A stretch of 64,000 nucleotides of DNA from Oscillospiraceae bacterium (GTDB taxonomy: Bacteria > Bacillota > Clostridia > Oscillospirales > Ruminococcaceae): assembly GCA_017427265.1 (NCBI GenBank), contig JAFRTG010000046.1:62001-126000 (forward strand), written 5' to 3'. Below the pieces are notes generated by a model. That model saw only the letters and a list, made by a program, of their open reading frames with translations. It made no database searches and was not told the origin of the DNA. Shown in pieces: positions 1-11,351 of this stretch. How positions within the stretch are numbered: the stretch's first letter is position 1; every line of letters begins with the position of its first letter. A program made the position numbers and the translations under genes.

Positions 1-253
1 CGGTTTGTCACTTTCTGCTTTTCACATTCTCACATTTTTTCCACCTGACCTTCTGAAAAACCTTCGCCCGCAGTCGCAACCCGTTTTTTCAGGAACAAAG
101 CGGACTTCTCTCACCGCGCCGTATCCGTTCCAACAATTCAACACGCTCTACTATGACTGCTGTTTTATCTTTCTATTCCGTCCCTCCGTTTCCGTCCCTC
201 TGCCCTGTGGAAAACACGAAGCAGAGAAACTCAACTGAAAGGAAGCAATCCAG
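1..253. other. Region upstream of dnaN, no gene seen
   Basis: No convincing gene. In most Bacillota dnaA lies just before dnaN, so this is probably the dnaA-dnaN spacer. I found no clear cluster of DnaA boxes and no well-spaced promoter. A purine-rich ribosome binding site (AAAGGAAG, about 238-245) sits 8 bases before the dnaN start. An open frame at 5-238 has no family resemblance and is treated as chance. Confidence 0.5.
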
Positions 254-1363
254 ATGAAGATCACCTGTCAGAAATCTGACCTCTATGAAGTTCTGCCGAA
301 TGTTGCAAAGGCAACCGGCGTCAAAACACCGATGGAAGCACTTTCCGCCATTCGCCTGCGGGCATCCGGGCAGGAGCTGGAGCTGACCGGTTACGATCTG
401 GAGCTCGGTATCCGGACAACGATCCCGGCTGCCGTGGAAGAAGAAGGCGTATTGCTTGCTGACAGCAGACTGTTCTCCGAGATCGTCCGCAGAATGCCGG
501 AGGGCGTGCTCGTCATTGAAACAGACGAGCGCCTCAAGATCACCATGACAGGCGGCGGCACATCCTGCCAGCTGGCGGGCATGAATGCCGATGAATATCC
601 GGAGCTGCCGGATATCGAACAGCAGCAGGGCACGGTAATTCCGCAGAGCCTGCTGAAAAATATGATTGAACAGACCATCTATGCCGTTTCGATGGATGAA
701 ACCAAGCCGGTCTTTACAGGCGAGCTCATCGAGATCGCAGACGGCATCCTGAATATTGTTGCGCTGGATAATTACCGCATGGCGCTCCGCACGGAGCCGC
801 TGCCGGAGCAGGAATCCATGAAATTTGTGGTTCCGGCAAAGGCGCTGCGTGAAATCCAGCATCTGCTCGGCGATGACGAAAAGAACGAGCGTCCCTGCGT
901 GATCCGTCTGGATCAGCATCATGCCATCTTTGAAATCGACCGCTATACGGTTTACACCAGATTGCTGGCCGGAGAGTTTATCAATTATCGCCGGAGCATT
1001 CCGGAAACTGCAAAGACCGAGGTTCTGCTGAGCCGCCGTGAGCTGATGGACAGCCTCGACCGCTGCGGCCTGCTGATCTCCGAAAAGAACAAGACCGCAG
1101 TGCGGTTCCAGTTTGAGGAGGACCGCGTGCTCATCAGCTGTCAGAATGTCGTCGGCAGCGTGGACGATCAGATTTCCTGCGAGATCACCGGCGAAAAGCT
1201 CGTGATCGGATTCAATAACCGGTATCTGCTCGATGCAGTCCGTGCCGTGCAGAGTGACCGGGTGCGTCTGTTCCTGACGGCCGCAGACCGTGCCGTCAAG
1301 GTGATGGAAGCAGACGGCGACGGTTCGGTTGCTGTCATTATGCCGGTGCAGGTTCGCCGGTAA
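254..1363 (+). CDS. dnaN: DNA polymerase III beta subunit (sliding clamp)
   Basis: Forms the ring-shaped dimer that tethers the replicative polymerase to DNA. The 369 residues match the usual family length (about 365-380) and cover the three repeated clamp domains. Recognisable stretches are the N-terminal [10 protein letters not shown], the interdomain TGEL and the C-terminal VIMPVQVRR, the usual way clamps end (a P-[ML]-R-type tail that lines the partner-binding pocket). The ATG follows AAAGGAAG. It is the first gene of a tight run dnaN-yaaA-recF-remB-gyrB, the standard origin-proximal order in Bacillota, which strongly supports the call. Confidence 0.97.
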   Translation: MKITCQKSDLYEVLPNVAKATGVKTPMEALSAIRLRASGQELELTGYDLELGIRTTIPAAVEEEGVLLADSRLFSEIVRRMPEGVLVIETDERLKITMTGGGTSCQLAGMNADEYPELPDIEQQQGTVIPQSLLKNMIEQTIYAVSMDETKPVFTGELIEIADGILNIVALDNYRMALRTEPLPEQESMKFVVPAKALREIQHLLGDDEKNERPCVIRLDQHHAIFEIDRYTVYTRLLAGEFINYRRSIPETAKTEVLLSRRELMDSLDRCGLLISEKNKTAVRFQFEEDRVLISCQNVVGSVDDQISCEITGEKLVIGFNNRYLLDAVRAVQSDRVRLFLTAADRAVKVMEADGDGSVAVIMPVQVRR

Positions 1364-1400
1364 GCACCTGCAAGTCTATTTCGCGGAAAGGCGGATGCAA

Positions 1401-1634
1401 ATGGAAACAATCAATCTTTCGATCCGCACGCCGTTCATCAAGCTGGAACAGCTGCTGAAGCTCGCAGGTCTGACCGATACAGGCGGACTTGCAAAGGAGA
1501 TTATTCAGCAGGGATATGTCAGTGTGAACGGCGAGGTTTGCACCATGCGCGGAAAAAAAATCCGGAACGGTGACAGCGTGACCGTAGAGGACTATACGGT
1601 CATTGTGGAAGCACCGCTTGAAGAAATAACGTAA
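1401..1634 (+). CDS. yaaA: S4-domain RNA-binding protein (YaaA/RlbA family)
   Basis: A 77-residue S4 RNA-binding domain protein. The segment [18 protein letters not shown]...[21 protein letters not shown] carries the usual alpha-L fold with the V-NGE and RGKKI-GD signatures. In Bacillus subtilis the yaaA product sits at the same place between dnaN and recF and is linked to ribosome assembly; that role is inferred here. I chose ATG 1401 because AAAGGCGG (1387-1394) lies 6 bases before it; ATG 1395 and an upstream frame reaching back into dnaN are less likely. Its stop codon abuts the recF start. Confidence 0.9.
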   Translation: METINLSIRTPFIKLEQLLKLAGLTDTGGLAKEIIQQGYVSVNGEVCTMRGKKIRNGDSVTVEDYTVIVEAPLEEIT

Positions 1635-2774
1635 ATGCGTGTATTATCTTTAGAGGCAGACGGCTTCCGGAATCTCAGTGAGATCCGGATGCAGCCGGAT
1701 CCGGACATGAACCTGATCTTCGGGAACAATGCGCAGGGCAAGACCAATCTGCTGGAAGCGATCTGGAGCTGTACCGGGTGCAGATCGTTCCGCGGCGCAA
1801 AGGAAAAGGATTTCATCCGGCTGAAGGCACCGGCCATGCATCTGAAGCTGCGGTTCCGGGACAGCCGCCGTGAACAGGAAATCCGGCTGCACCTCGGACG
1901 CGGAGAGGGAAAACAAAAGAAAATTCTGCTGAACGGCGTGCCGCTCAAAGGCGGCAGCGGATTGTTCGCGCAGTTTCAGTGTGTGATTTTTTCGCCGGAT
2001 GACCGGGAGCTGATCCGCTCCGGGCCGGAACGGCGGCGCGCATTCATGGATCTGTGCGGCTCGCAGCTGACACCGGCAATGCTCGGCTGTCTGCGGCGGT
2101 TTGACCAGCTGACCGCGCAGCGCAATGCGGTTCTGAAACAGATTCAGCTCGGAAATGCTGCAAAATCCGATCTTTCGGACTGGGATTTACAGCTTGCGGC
2201 GCACGGCAGTCTGCTGACATGTCTGCGTTATGCGTATATCCGGCAGCTTGCAGAGGTCTGCGGTCAGCTTTACGGCAGAATTACGGACGGCGCCGAGAAG
2301 CTCTCGGTGAAATACCGTTCCAATCTGTTCCGGAATTCGGAAATTCCGAAGAAACCGACAACAGAAATGCAGCAATATTATTATGAACAGCTGCAAAAAT
2401 CGGCTGCGGACGATATCCGTCTCGGCTTTACGTCAAAGGGCGCAGGCCGTGATGATTTTTCGTGCAAAATCGGCGGATTATCCGTGCGGGAATTCGGCTC
2501 GCAGGGGCAGCAGAAGAGCACGGCACTTGTGCTGAAGCTGGCGCAGGCCGCGGTCTTTTATGAGAATAAGGAAGAAACACCTGTGATTTTGCTGGATGAC
2601 GTCATGGGGGAGCTTGACGCGGGACGGCAAAAGCTGGTTTACGATATTGTGCAGGATATGCAGATTTTTCTGACGACCTGTCAGCCGGAATCGGTCGGGC
2701 AGAAGTCAAAGGGCGCTGTATATTTCATGGAAAACGGCTGTCTGACGGCAGCAGCAGATCGTGCATTGACTTGA
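1635..2774 (+). CDS. recF: DNA replication and repair protein RecF
   Basis: SMC-like ATPase that helps load RecA at single-strand gaps (RecFOR pathway) and at stalled forks. The 379 residues fit the family. The Walker A loop is GNNAQGKTNLLEA (about residue 31), the ABC-type signature is in FGSQGQQKS, and the Walker B region is VILLDDVMGELD. The ATG begins directly after the yaaA stop codon, so translation is probably coupled. The N-terminus MRVLSLEADGFRNL fits the family pattern. Confidence 0.96.
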   Translation: MRVLSLEADGFRNLSEIRMQPDPDMNLIFGNNAQGKTNLLEAIWSCTGCRSFRGAKEKDFIRLKAPAMHLKLRFRDSRREQEIRLHLGRGEGKQKKILLNGVPLKGGSGLFAQFQCVIFSPDDRELIRSGPERRRAFMDLCGSQLTPAMLGCLRRFDQLTAQRNAVLKQIQLGNAAKSDLSDWDLQLAAHGSLLTCLRYAYIRQLAEVCGQLYGRITDGAEKLSVKYRSNLFRNSEIPKKPTTEMQQYYYEQLQKSAADDIRLGFTSKGAGRDDFSCKIGGLSVREFGSQGQQKSTALVLKLAQAAVFYENKEETPVILLDDVMGELDAGRQKLVYDIVQDMQIFLTTCQPESVGQKSKGAVYFMENGCLTAAADRALT

Positions 2775-2793
2775 AAATAAGGAATATATTGCT

Positions 2794-3048
2794 ATGTACA
2801 TTCATCTCGGAGAACAGATTTCGATCAATGATACAACAGTCATCGGGGTATTCGATCTGGAAAACACGACAATCGGGCAGGATACCCGCGCTTATCTGAA
2901 CCGTCTGAAAAAAGAGGGCAAGGCCGTTGAAGTATCTGCGGAGATGCCGAAGAGCTTCGTGGTCTGCATCGAGAACGGCGAAGAGGTTGCCTATATTTCC
3001 GCGATTTCGGTTTCAACACTCAAAAAGCGCGCAAGAACACTATTCTGA
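2794..3048 (+). CDS. remB: RemB-like extracellular matrix regulator (DUF370)
   Basis: An 84-residue DUF370 protein. In B. subtilis the homologous gene (yaaB/remB) lies at the same position between recF and gyrB and takes part in biofilm matrix gene control; the related RemA is a DNA-binding ring protein. Typical features are the start MYIHLGEQISI, the NTTIGQDTRAYL motif and the end STLKKRA. The matrix role is family knowledge; the target genes here are unknown. It is 19 bases after recF and probably in the same transcript. Confidence 0.88.
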   Translation: MYIHLGEQISINDTTVIGVFDLENTTIGQDTRAYLNRLKKEGKAVEVSAEMPKSFVVCIENGEEVAYISAISVSTLKKRARTLF

Positions 3049-5109
<2,061 letters not shown>

Positions 5110-5112
5110 AAG

Positions 5113-5157
5113 CGGTATCTCCGATGGATTTGTAATGAGGCACAGCCTCAAACGCCG
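5113..5157 (+). repeat. Dispersed hairpin repeat, family I (partial copy)
   Basis: The lead sequence GGTATCTCCGATGGATTT (5114-5131) is followed by a stem-loop TGAGGC-aca-GCCTCA (5136-5150). The same lead plus a different but self-complementary stem occurs near 24850, and in reverse near 25245 and 50593. It lies just after gyrB. Confidence 0.6.
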
Positions 5158-5271
5158 CCGGTGATGCTTGTATCAAATTTTCACAGACATAAAAATACAG
5201 CAGCTTCGCAATTTTTCCATACATAAAACCGTTGCGGAGCGATACCTGAATAACGAAAAGGAAACAGAACA

Positions 5272-6117
5272 ATGGCAAAGGAAGAAAAAATTCTGACGGT
5301 CCGGAGCAAGCTGAACGACCGCGATTTTGAAGATGTTTTCAAGATTTATCTGGAAACGGAGCGCACCAAGGACAAGAGCATCGGTCTGCTGACCTGCGGC
5401 GTGCTGTGCATCATCTGCATCATTCTGATGATTCTGCTGCATACGATCACATTTCTGTTCTATGCGCTCGGCTGCGTCATCATCGCAATTTCGTATATGC
5501 TGGTGCCGGTGAACAAAAAGTTCATTGCAAACAACAAGCTGCAGTTCGGCGAATGGCGCGAAACGACGTTCTATCCGCACAGCATTTCCGTGATGGAAAT
5601 TTTTGAGGAGAACGAGCGGGACACGATGGACGAAGAGGAAATCGAAGAAGCTACGACGGAAATCTCCACCGTTTCGCTGACAGCATACGAAAATGAGCGC
5701 GGTTTTCTGTTTGCCGACAGCAAGATTGTCAATCAGTTTCTGTATATTCCGAAGCGCGGCCTGAAAAAGCAGGAGCTTGCCGATATTCAGGAATTTGCGA
5801 AGGAACGCTGTTCCGGCGGCTATACGATGCTGGAAATGAACTCCATGATCGAGGAAGAAGCTGAAGAAGAGGAAGAAACCGGAACATCGGTGACATCCGC
5901 GGTCTGCGAGCAGTTTTACAGTGCAAAAAAGCTGCATCTTTATAATGCTGAGGGGCACCGCGTCGATTTTGACGAGGAGGGAAAAGCTCCTGAAAATGAA
6001 GAAGATGCGCAGGAAACTGATTCCGACGAGCGCCCGTCCGATGTGCCGGAGCTGAATGTCGATGAGGAATGGGAGCGCATCGTTTCGGAGGATGCAGAGG
6101 GGGAAGCGCATGAATAA
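5272..6117 (+). CDS. YcxB-like membrane protein with acidic tail
   Basis: A 281-residue protein of unknown function. Two hydrophobic helices occupy about residues 36-78 (GLLTCGVLCIICIILMILL and LFYALGCVIIAISYMLVPV). The following part, with FYPHSISV, AYENERGFLFADSK and YIPKRGLKKQELADIQEF, resembles the cytoplasmic domain of YcxB-like proteins, in which a beta-rich stretch ends in an I-PKR motif. The last 90 residues are rich in Glu and Asp. The next gene encodes a shorter protein of the same plan and overlaps it by 8 bases, so the pair is probably co-translated. The family assignment is inferred by eye. Confidence 0.75.
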   Translation: MAKEEKILTVRSKLNDRDFEDVFKIYLETERTKDKSIGLLTCGVLCIICIILMILLHTITFLFYALGCVIIAISYMLVPVNKKFIANNKLQFGEWRETTFYPHSISVMEIFEENERDTMDEEEIEEATTEISTVSLTAYENERGFLFADSKIVNQFLYIPKRGLKKQELADIQEFAKERCSGGYTMLEMNSMIEEEAEEEEETGTSVTSAVCEQFYSAKKLHLYNAEGHRVDFDEEGKAPENEEDAQETDSDERPSDVPELNVDEEWERIVSEDAEGEAHE

Positions 6118-6763
6118 AACCGGAAAACCGATTCTTTCCCGCAGCTATCATATCCCGCTTTCCATGTTTGATGAAGCGTTCATTGCGTTCCAGAAAAAGT
6201 TTGTGTATCCGCAGAACATTTTGCTGACGGTTGTGCTGCTGGCCATTGCCGGCGTGTATATTCATGCAGCAATAAAAGACAATTCTCAGACCTTTGCCTA
6301 TCTGCTGATCGTGGTCTGCTTTGCACTGATTATCGTGCGCTGGTACCGGACGTTCAAGCTGCGGCGCGCCGTGCACGATGCGCTGAAGGGTGTCGAGCAG
6401 GATACTTATGAACTTTCGGTTTATAACGAAGGACTCGTTGTCCGCATGGAGGAAGCCGTTTCTGAGTGCGAAAAACCGGAAAAAAGTGATGAAAACCTGT
6501 CTGAAACCCCATCTGCTGAAAATCCCGAAAAATTGGAGTCAGACGGAAACGGATTTCAGCAGCTCTTCCCGGAGGAGCCGGCAGAAAAGGGTTCGGTCGA
6601 ACCGACCGAGATTCCGTTCGGGTCGGGACTGAAAATTCTCGAATACCCGGAATATTTCATGGCATATATTGTCAAGCAGAATTTTTATGTCATCCCGAAG
6701 AAGGATTTCTCTGCGGATGAAATTGAACAGCTCAGAACGCTGTTTCAGAAGAAAACAGGTTAA
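6110..6763 (+). CDS. YcxB-like membrane protein, paralogue of the preceding gene
   Basis: 217 residues from ATG 6110, which follows GAGGGGGAAG and overlaps the end of the upstream gene. Two membrane helices lie near residues 38-80 (LTVVLLAIAGVYIHAAI and YLLIVVCFALIIV). A linker rich in Glu, Pro and Ser follows, then a tail YFMAYIVKQNFYVIPKKDFSADEIEQL, the same I-PK motif as in its neighbour and in YcxB-like proteins. The function is unknown. A frame opening at 6056 would run through the neighbour's coding sequence and is less likely to be the start. Confidence 0.75.
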   Translation: MNKTGKPILSRSYHIPLSMFDEAFIAFQKKFVYPQNILLTVVLLAIAGVYIHAAIKDNSQTFAYLLIVVCFALIIVRWYRTFKLRRAVHDALKGVEQDTYELSVYNEGLVVRMEEAVSECEKPEKSDENLSETPSAENPEKLESDGNGFQQLFPEEPAEKGSVEPTEIPFGSGLKILEYPEYFMAYIVKQNFYVIPKKDFSADEIEQLRTLFQKKTG

Positions 6764-6974
6764 GAATATCTCTGAGAAACTGTGACGCGGGCGCTGTTCC
6801 CGTATCTCCGGAAAAAATGATTGTTCCACACTTCATTTTATAAAAATAATGTGAATGCGATAAAAAAACAATCATTTGAAAGCGGAGCATAATTTCTGAA
6901 AGGGTCTGAAAGAAAATACCCGTAATCTTGCATCCGCTTTGCGGATATTGCTATAACGGAAGGGGCAGAAACAG
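6764..6974 (+). other. gyrA upstream region with a short hairpin
   Basis: No gene. A stem-loop GCATCCGC-ttt-GCGGATAT at 6930-6948 is a variant of the GCATCCGCGAAGCGGATAC motif that closes the family II repeats near 22889, 25160 and 27762. GGAAGGGG at about 6958-6965 is the gyrA ribosome binding site. No well-spaced promoter was identified. Confidence 0.45.
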
Positions 6975-9656
6975 TTGTACGACACAAGTAATGCTATTAT
7001 GATCCGCCGCGACATTGAGGAAGAAATGCGGTCATCGTTCCTTGCATATTCGATGTCCGTTATTACATCCCGTGCGCTGCCGGATGTCCGCGACGGTCTG
7101 AAACCGGTGCACCGCCGCATTCTGTATACGCTCTTTGAAAAGAGCCTGACACCGGATAAGCCGTACCGTAAGTGCGCCGACATCGTCGGTTCCGTGCTCG
7201 GTGAATATCACCCGCACGGTGATGCTTCGGTTTATATGGCCCTGGTGCGTCTTGCGCAGAGCTTTTCGATGCGTTATCCGCTGGTGGACGGTCACGGAAA
7301 CTTTGGTTCCATTGACGGCGACCCGCCTGCTGCATACCGTTATACGGAAGCAAAAATGACGAAAATGTCCGTCAATATGCTGACGGATATTCAGAAGGAA
7401 ACGGTTGATTTTCAGTCGAACTACGATGACCGTCTGAAGGAGCCTGCCGTTCTGCCTGCAAGATTCCCGAATCTGCTGGTCAACGGCTCGGAGGGCATCG
7501 CGGTCGGCATGGCTTCGCATATTCCGCCGCACAACCTCGGCGAGGTCATTGACGGCCTTGATTATCTGATTGAGAATCCGGATGCGACGCTCGAACAGCT
7601 GATGACCTTCATCAAGGGACCGGACTTCCCGACCGGCGGCATCATCATGGGCAGAGCAGGTCTGCGCGCGGCCTATGCGACCGGAAGAGGCAAGCTGACC
7701 GTCCGCTCCAAAACCGAAATCACCGAAATCAAGAACCGTCAGTGCATCATCGTCACGGAAATCCCGTACATGGTCAACAAGGCGGAGCTCATCAAATCCA
7801 TTGCGGAGCTGGCAAAGGAAAAGCGCGTCGAGGGCATTCACGATATCCGCGACGAATCCGACCGGCAGGGTCTCCGCATCTGCATTGAACTAAAAAAAGA
7901 CGCAAATGCGAACCTTATCCTCAATCAGCTGTTCCGCTATACACAGCTGCAGGATACCTACGGCGTCATCAATCTGGCGCTGGTCAACGGCATTCCGAAG
8001 GAGCTTTCTCTCAAGGAAATTCTTGAACATTATCTGAATCATCAGATCGACGTTGTGCAGCGCGCAAGCCGCTTTGATCTGCGCAAGGCCAGAGAGCGTG
8101 CGCATATTCTGCAGGGCTTTGTCGTCGCGCTGGACTTCATTGACGAGGTCGTTGATATTCTGCGTACCTCAAAAACGATCCCTGAGGGCAAGCAGCGCCT
8201 GATCGAGCGCTTTGCAGAGGTCGATCTGCACACGCTGCTGGACGATCCTGCTTACCGCGAGGCGATGGGCGGCACCGTCGATCCCTCCGAAAAGGAATAT
8301 GCGACGATCGGCCTTTCCGATGCGCAGGCTGATGCAATCGTGCAGATGCGTCTCGGTCAGCTGACCGGTCTGGAGCGCGACAAGATCCTCAGTGAGGTGC
8401 TGGCGCTCTGTGCAAAAATCAACGATCTGCGCGATATTCTGGCAAACAAGGAGCGCGTGCTCGGCATCATCCGTGACGACCTTGAGGAGATTCGCGGCAA
8501 GTTCGGCGACGAGCGCCGCACCCAGATCGAAAGCATCAGCGGCGAAATGGACATCGAGGATCTGATTCCGGTCGAGGACTGCGTTGTCACTTACACGAAC
8601 TTCGGCTATATCAAGCGCGTGCCGCTTGCCGTGTATAAATCGCAGCGCCGCGGCGGCAGAGGCGTCACCGGCATGAAGCAGCGCGAGGAGGATTTTGCAT
8701 CCGAAATGTTCGTAGCTTCGAGCCATGATCATGTGCTGTTCTTCACGAACCGCGGCATCATGTTCGATCTCAAATGCTATGAGATTCCGATGGGCGGCAA
8801 GGATTCCAAGGGTACCAATATCGTCAATATGCTGCCGCTCGCCGAAAATGAAAAAATCGCAGCCATGATGAAGGTCAGCGAGTTCAATGATGAAAGCTAT
8901 ATTGTCATGGTGACAAAGAACGGCAAGATCAAGAGAACGCCGCTGCCTGCATATAAAAATGTACGTAAAAACGGCCTGATTGCCATTAAACTGGAGGAGG
9001 GCGACGAGATTGCGGGCGTCCGCATGACCGGCGGCTCCGATCAGCTTTTTGTCGCAACCAGAAACGGTATGGCAATCCGTACCGAGGAAACCTGCATCCG
9101 TCCGCAGGGCAGAAGCGCACACGGCGTGCGCATCATGAAGCTGCGCGGCGATGACGAGATTGTCTCGATGGCGAGAGTCCGCGAGGGCGCAACGCTGCTG
9201 ACTGTCACCGAAAAGGGCTTCGGCAAGCGCTCCGAGATTGACAGCTATCCGATCCGCAACCGCGGCGGCTTCGGCGTCACGAACTATAAGCCGGATGACG
9301 AGCGCGGCAAGGTCTGCGGCATCAAGGTTGTGGACGAAACCGACGATATTATGATGATTTCCAGCGACGGTATCATCATCCGCATCCGCACGAGCGATAT
9401 CCGCATCATGGGCAGAATCGCAAAGGGCGTCCGCGTGATGCGCGTTTCCGAGGAGGGCAGAGTGATGTCCTTCGCAAGAACCGAGCATGAGGATGACGCC
9501 GAAATTACGGAGGTCGAGCAGCTCTCTGAGGACGAGCTCAAGGCACAGGAGGCTGAGGCCGCAGCGGAGGAATCTGCGGAGGCTGCACAGCCTGAGGAGC
9601 CTGCTGAGCCGGACGACGATGCGACTGAGGATGAGACCGAGGATACAGAAGAATAA
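6975..9656 (+). CDS. gyrA: DNA gyrase subunit A with acidic C-terminal tail
   Basis: Breakage-reunion subunit of gyrase, 893 residues. The start appears to be TTG 6975, nine bases after GGAAGGGG. The active-site pair is Arg122-Tyr123 in [10 protein letters not shown]. The quinolone-contact segment reads [17 protein letters not shown], with Ala84 and Met88 at the positions of E. coli Ser83 and Asp87. The beta-pinwheel carries the GyrA-box sequence QRRGGRG in [14 protein letters not shown]. After the last blade comes a strongly acidic, Ala/Glu-rich tail of about 60 residues. GyrA and GyrB genes are separated here by two membrane-protein genes instead of being adjacent. Confidence 0.96.
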   Translation: MYDTSNAIMIRRDIEEEMRSSFLAYSMSVITSRALPDVRDGLKPVHRRILYTLFEKSLTPDKPYRKCADIVGSVLGEYHPHGDASVYMALVRLAQSFSMRYPLVDGHGNFGSIDGDPPAAYRYTEAKMTKMSVNMLTDIQKETVDFQSNYDDRLKEPAVLPARFPNLLVNGSEGIAVGMASHIPPHNLGEVIDGLDYLIENPDATLEQLMTFIKGPDFPTGGIIMGRAGLRAAYATGRGKLTVRSKTEITEIKNRQCIIVTEIPYMVNKAELIKSIAELAKEKRVEGIHDIRDESDRQGLRICIELKKDANANLILNQLFRYTQLQDTYGVINLALVNGIPKELSLKEILEHYLNHQIDVVQRASRFDLRKARERAHILQGFVVALDFIDEVVDILRTSKTIPEGKQRLIERFAEVDLHTLLDDPAYREAMGGTVDPSEKEYATIGLSDAQADAIVQMRLGQLTGLERDKILSEVLALCAKINDLRDILANKERVLGIIRDDLEEIRGKFGDERRTQIESISGEMDIEDLIPVEDCVVTYTNFGYIKRVPLAVYKSQRRGGRGVTGMKQREEDFASEMFVASSHDHVLFFTNRGIMFDLKCYEIPMGGKDSKGTNIVNMLPLAENEKIAAMMKVSEFNDESYIVMVTKNGKIKRTPLPAYKNVRKNGLIAIKLEEGDEIAGVRMTGGSDQLFVATRNGMAIRTEETCIRPQGRSAHGVRIMKLRGDDEIVSMARVREGATLLTVTEKGFGKRSEIDSYPIRNRGGFGVTNYKPDDERGKVCGIKVVDETDDIMMISSDGIIIRIRTSDIRIMGRIAKGVRVMRVSEEGRVMSFARTEHEDDAEITEVEQLSEDELKAQEAEAAAEESAEAAQPEEPAEPDDDATEDETEDTEE

Positions 9657-9662
9657 TCTGAC

Positions 9663-10094
9663 ATGAACAAACAAAACTTTCGTAAATTTGCGGTTTTCCT
9701 GCTGATTCCGCTGCATCTGATCCTTGCGTATTTGTTCACGACCGGCAATCATTCCGGGACGTTCTATCTGCTGAGCGTGCTGCTTGTACTGCTGGCGGAT
9801 TTTGTGCTGTCCTTCTGGCTGACGGAGGTCATGACCTCGCGGCGGAACAGCATCCGCGTGTTTGCAAGTGATTTTCTGCCGCATTTTTGGCTGAAGCTGG
9901 TGATGATTGCTGCAGAAGGCGTGCTGATGCATGTGATCTGCAAAGGAAAATACGGGCTTTTGGATACCGGTTTCGGCTATTTGCTTGCATATGCTGCGGC
10001 CGTTGCATCTATGCTGCTGAGCGCGCTTGTCACGTTTGTGACCGGCGCCGCCCGCACGATGCTCTATCACGATGAAAAGGGGGAAACGAAATGA
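9663..10094 (+). CDS. Small four-helix membrane protein of unknown function
   Basis: 143 residues with four predicted membrane helices at about 8-25, 33-55, 66-86 and 101-122, short loops and a basic start (MNKQNFRKF). I recognise no family. ATG 9663 is six bases after the gyrA stop, and its own end overlaps the deoC start by four bases (ATGA), so it is likely translated with both neighbours. Confidence 0.7.
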   Translation: MNKQNFRKFAVFLLIPLHLILAYLFTTGNHSGTFYLLSVLLVLLADFVLSFWLTEVMTSRRNSIRVFASDFLPHFWLKLVMIAAEGVLMHVICKGKYGLLDTGFGYLLAYAAAVASMLLSALVTFVTGAARTMLYHDEKGETK

Positions 10095-10738
10095 CAAACG
10101 CAGAGATTCTTTCTCATATTGACCATACGGTTTTGAAACAGGATGCAAAATGGGAAGATATTGCGCAGATTTGCGAGGAAGCGCTCCGGTACGGAACGGC
10201 TTCGGTCTGCATCCCTTCCTACTATGTGAGACGCGCAAAAACGGCCTATCCGGCGCTGAATGTCTGCACGGTCATCGGCTTTCCGCTCGGCTATCAGCCG
10301 GGGAATGTCAAGGCCTTTGAGGCGGCGGAAGCCGTCTCCGACGGTGCGGACGAAATTGACATGGTGATTAACGTATCTGCGCTGAAAAACGGTGAGAATC
10401 AGGTCGTGCTCGATGAGATAAAGGCTGTCAGAAAGGCTTGTGAAAATCAGGTTCTGAAGGTCATCATTGAGACATGCTACCTGACTGAAGATGAAAAAAT
10501 CCGCTGCTGCGGACTTGTCACCGAGGGCGGCGCGGACTACATAAAGACCTCGACGGGCTTCGGCAGTGCCGGCGCTCAGTTGGAGGATATTGCGCTGTTT
10601 AAGGCGCATATCGGGGAGAATGTCAGAATCAAGGCTGCGGGCGGTATCCGCACGCGCGAGCAGATGGAGGCGTTCCTCGATGCAGGCTGCAGCCGCATCG
10701 GGTGCAGCGCTGCGCGCATTCTGTTTGACGAAGCATGA
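10091..10738 (+). CDS. deoC: Deoxyribose-phosphate aldolase
   Basis: Class I aldolase that splits 2-deoxyribose 5-phosphate into glyceraldehyde 3-phosphate and acetaldehyde during deoxynucleoside salvage. The 215 residues fit the family. Motifs include HTVLKQDA, DEIDMVINVSALKNG, the Schiff-base lysine region LKVIIETCYL, and ADYIKTSTGFG with the second active-site lysine, followed by KAAGGIRT. The start is ATGA-overlapped with the membrane protein upstream, and the stop overlaps the phosphopantetheinyl transferase start. Confidence 0.95.
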   Translation: MTNAEILSHIDHTVLKQDAKWEDIAQICEEALRYGTASVCIPSYYVRRAKTAYPALNVCTVIGFPLGYQPGNVKAFEAAEAVSDGADEIDMVINVSALKNGENQVVLDEIKAVRKACENQVLKVIIETCYLTEDEKIRCCGLVTEGGADYIKTSTGFGSAGAQLEDIALFKAHIGENVRIKAAGGIRTREQMEAFLDAGCSRIGCSAARILFDEA

Positions 10739-11337
10739 CGGAGCTGATCTCCGGATACGATAAAAGCACGCAGAAGCTGATGTTTCGCGTCTATGCCGAA
10801 CCGCTTGAAGATACCGGAAAGCGGCAGAAGCATAAGGATGCACATTTTGCTGCACTCGATCTGCTCGGTGCGGCGCTTGCAAAGGATTTTGATCTGCATC
10901 ATGCGGTGATCCGCCGGATCGGGCTTGGAAAACCGCAGCTGATACATGATTTTCTGCATGTGAACATTTCGCATTGCAGAGGGCTTGCCGTTGCGGCTGC
11001 CGGGTATATGCCGCTCGGTGTTGACGCAGAGGGGCCGCGGCAGATCCGCGAATCGCTGCTGCGAAAGGTCTGTACGCCGGAGGAGGCGGAAACTATTCTC
11101 GGTGCGGCGGACGGAAATCTCGCATTTTCGCGGTTCTGGACGCTCAAGGAGGCCTATGCAAAATATACCGGCGAAGGCATCGGACTGGATTTTTCAATAC
11201 TCGGGTTTTCGCTTGGGGAGGAAATCGTCTTTCATCATCCCGATGCGGAAAAACTGCGGTTTTATCAGATCATACTGGAAAATCAGACCGTGGTTTCGCT
11301 TTGTACGGAAGCCGGCGGCTATACGGTCTGCACCTGA
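10735..11337 (+). CDS. 4'-phosphopantetheinyl transferase superfamily protein
   Basis: Likely moves the phosphopantetheine arm of CoA to a carrier-protein serine. The 200 residues fit Sfp-type enzymes. The metal and CoA signature is present: GVDAEGPRQI (first acidic site) and FSRFWTLKEAYAKYTGEGIGLD (W-KEA-K motif), plus NISHCRGLAVAAA upstream. Whether it serves fatty acid ACP or a secondary-metabolite carrier cannot be told; no carrier protein or synthase is nearby. The ATGA overlap with deoC implies coupled translation. Confidence 0.88.
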   Translation: MTELISGYDKSTQKLMFRVYAEPLEDTGKRQKHKDAHFAALDLLGAALAKDFDLHHAVIRRIGLGKPQLIHDFLHVNISHCRGLAVAAAGYMPLGVDAEGPRQIRESLLRKVCTPEEAETILGAADGNLAFSRFWTLKEAYAKYTGEGIGLDFSILGFSLGEEIVFHHPDAEKLRFYQIILENQTVVSLCTEAGGYTVCT

Positions 11338-11351
11338 AAGAAGGGAATACC

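Noticed and set aside
5-238. 77-codon frame before dnaN
   Set aside because: Phe/Pro-rich, no ribosome site and no family resemblance; region is expected to be intergenic.
1-253. Replication origin or DnaA boxes
   Set aside because: Only partial matches such as TGTGGAAAA were seen, and no cluster; the origin is probably outside the window or upstream of dnaA.
8169-10238. Long open frame antisense to gyrA
   Set aside because: Shadow of gyrA; His/Asp-rich composition typical of the reverse frame of a G+C-rich coding region, with no family motifs.
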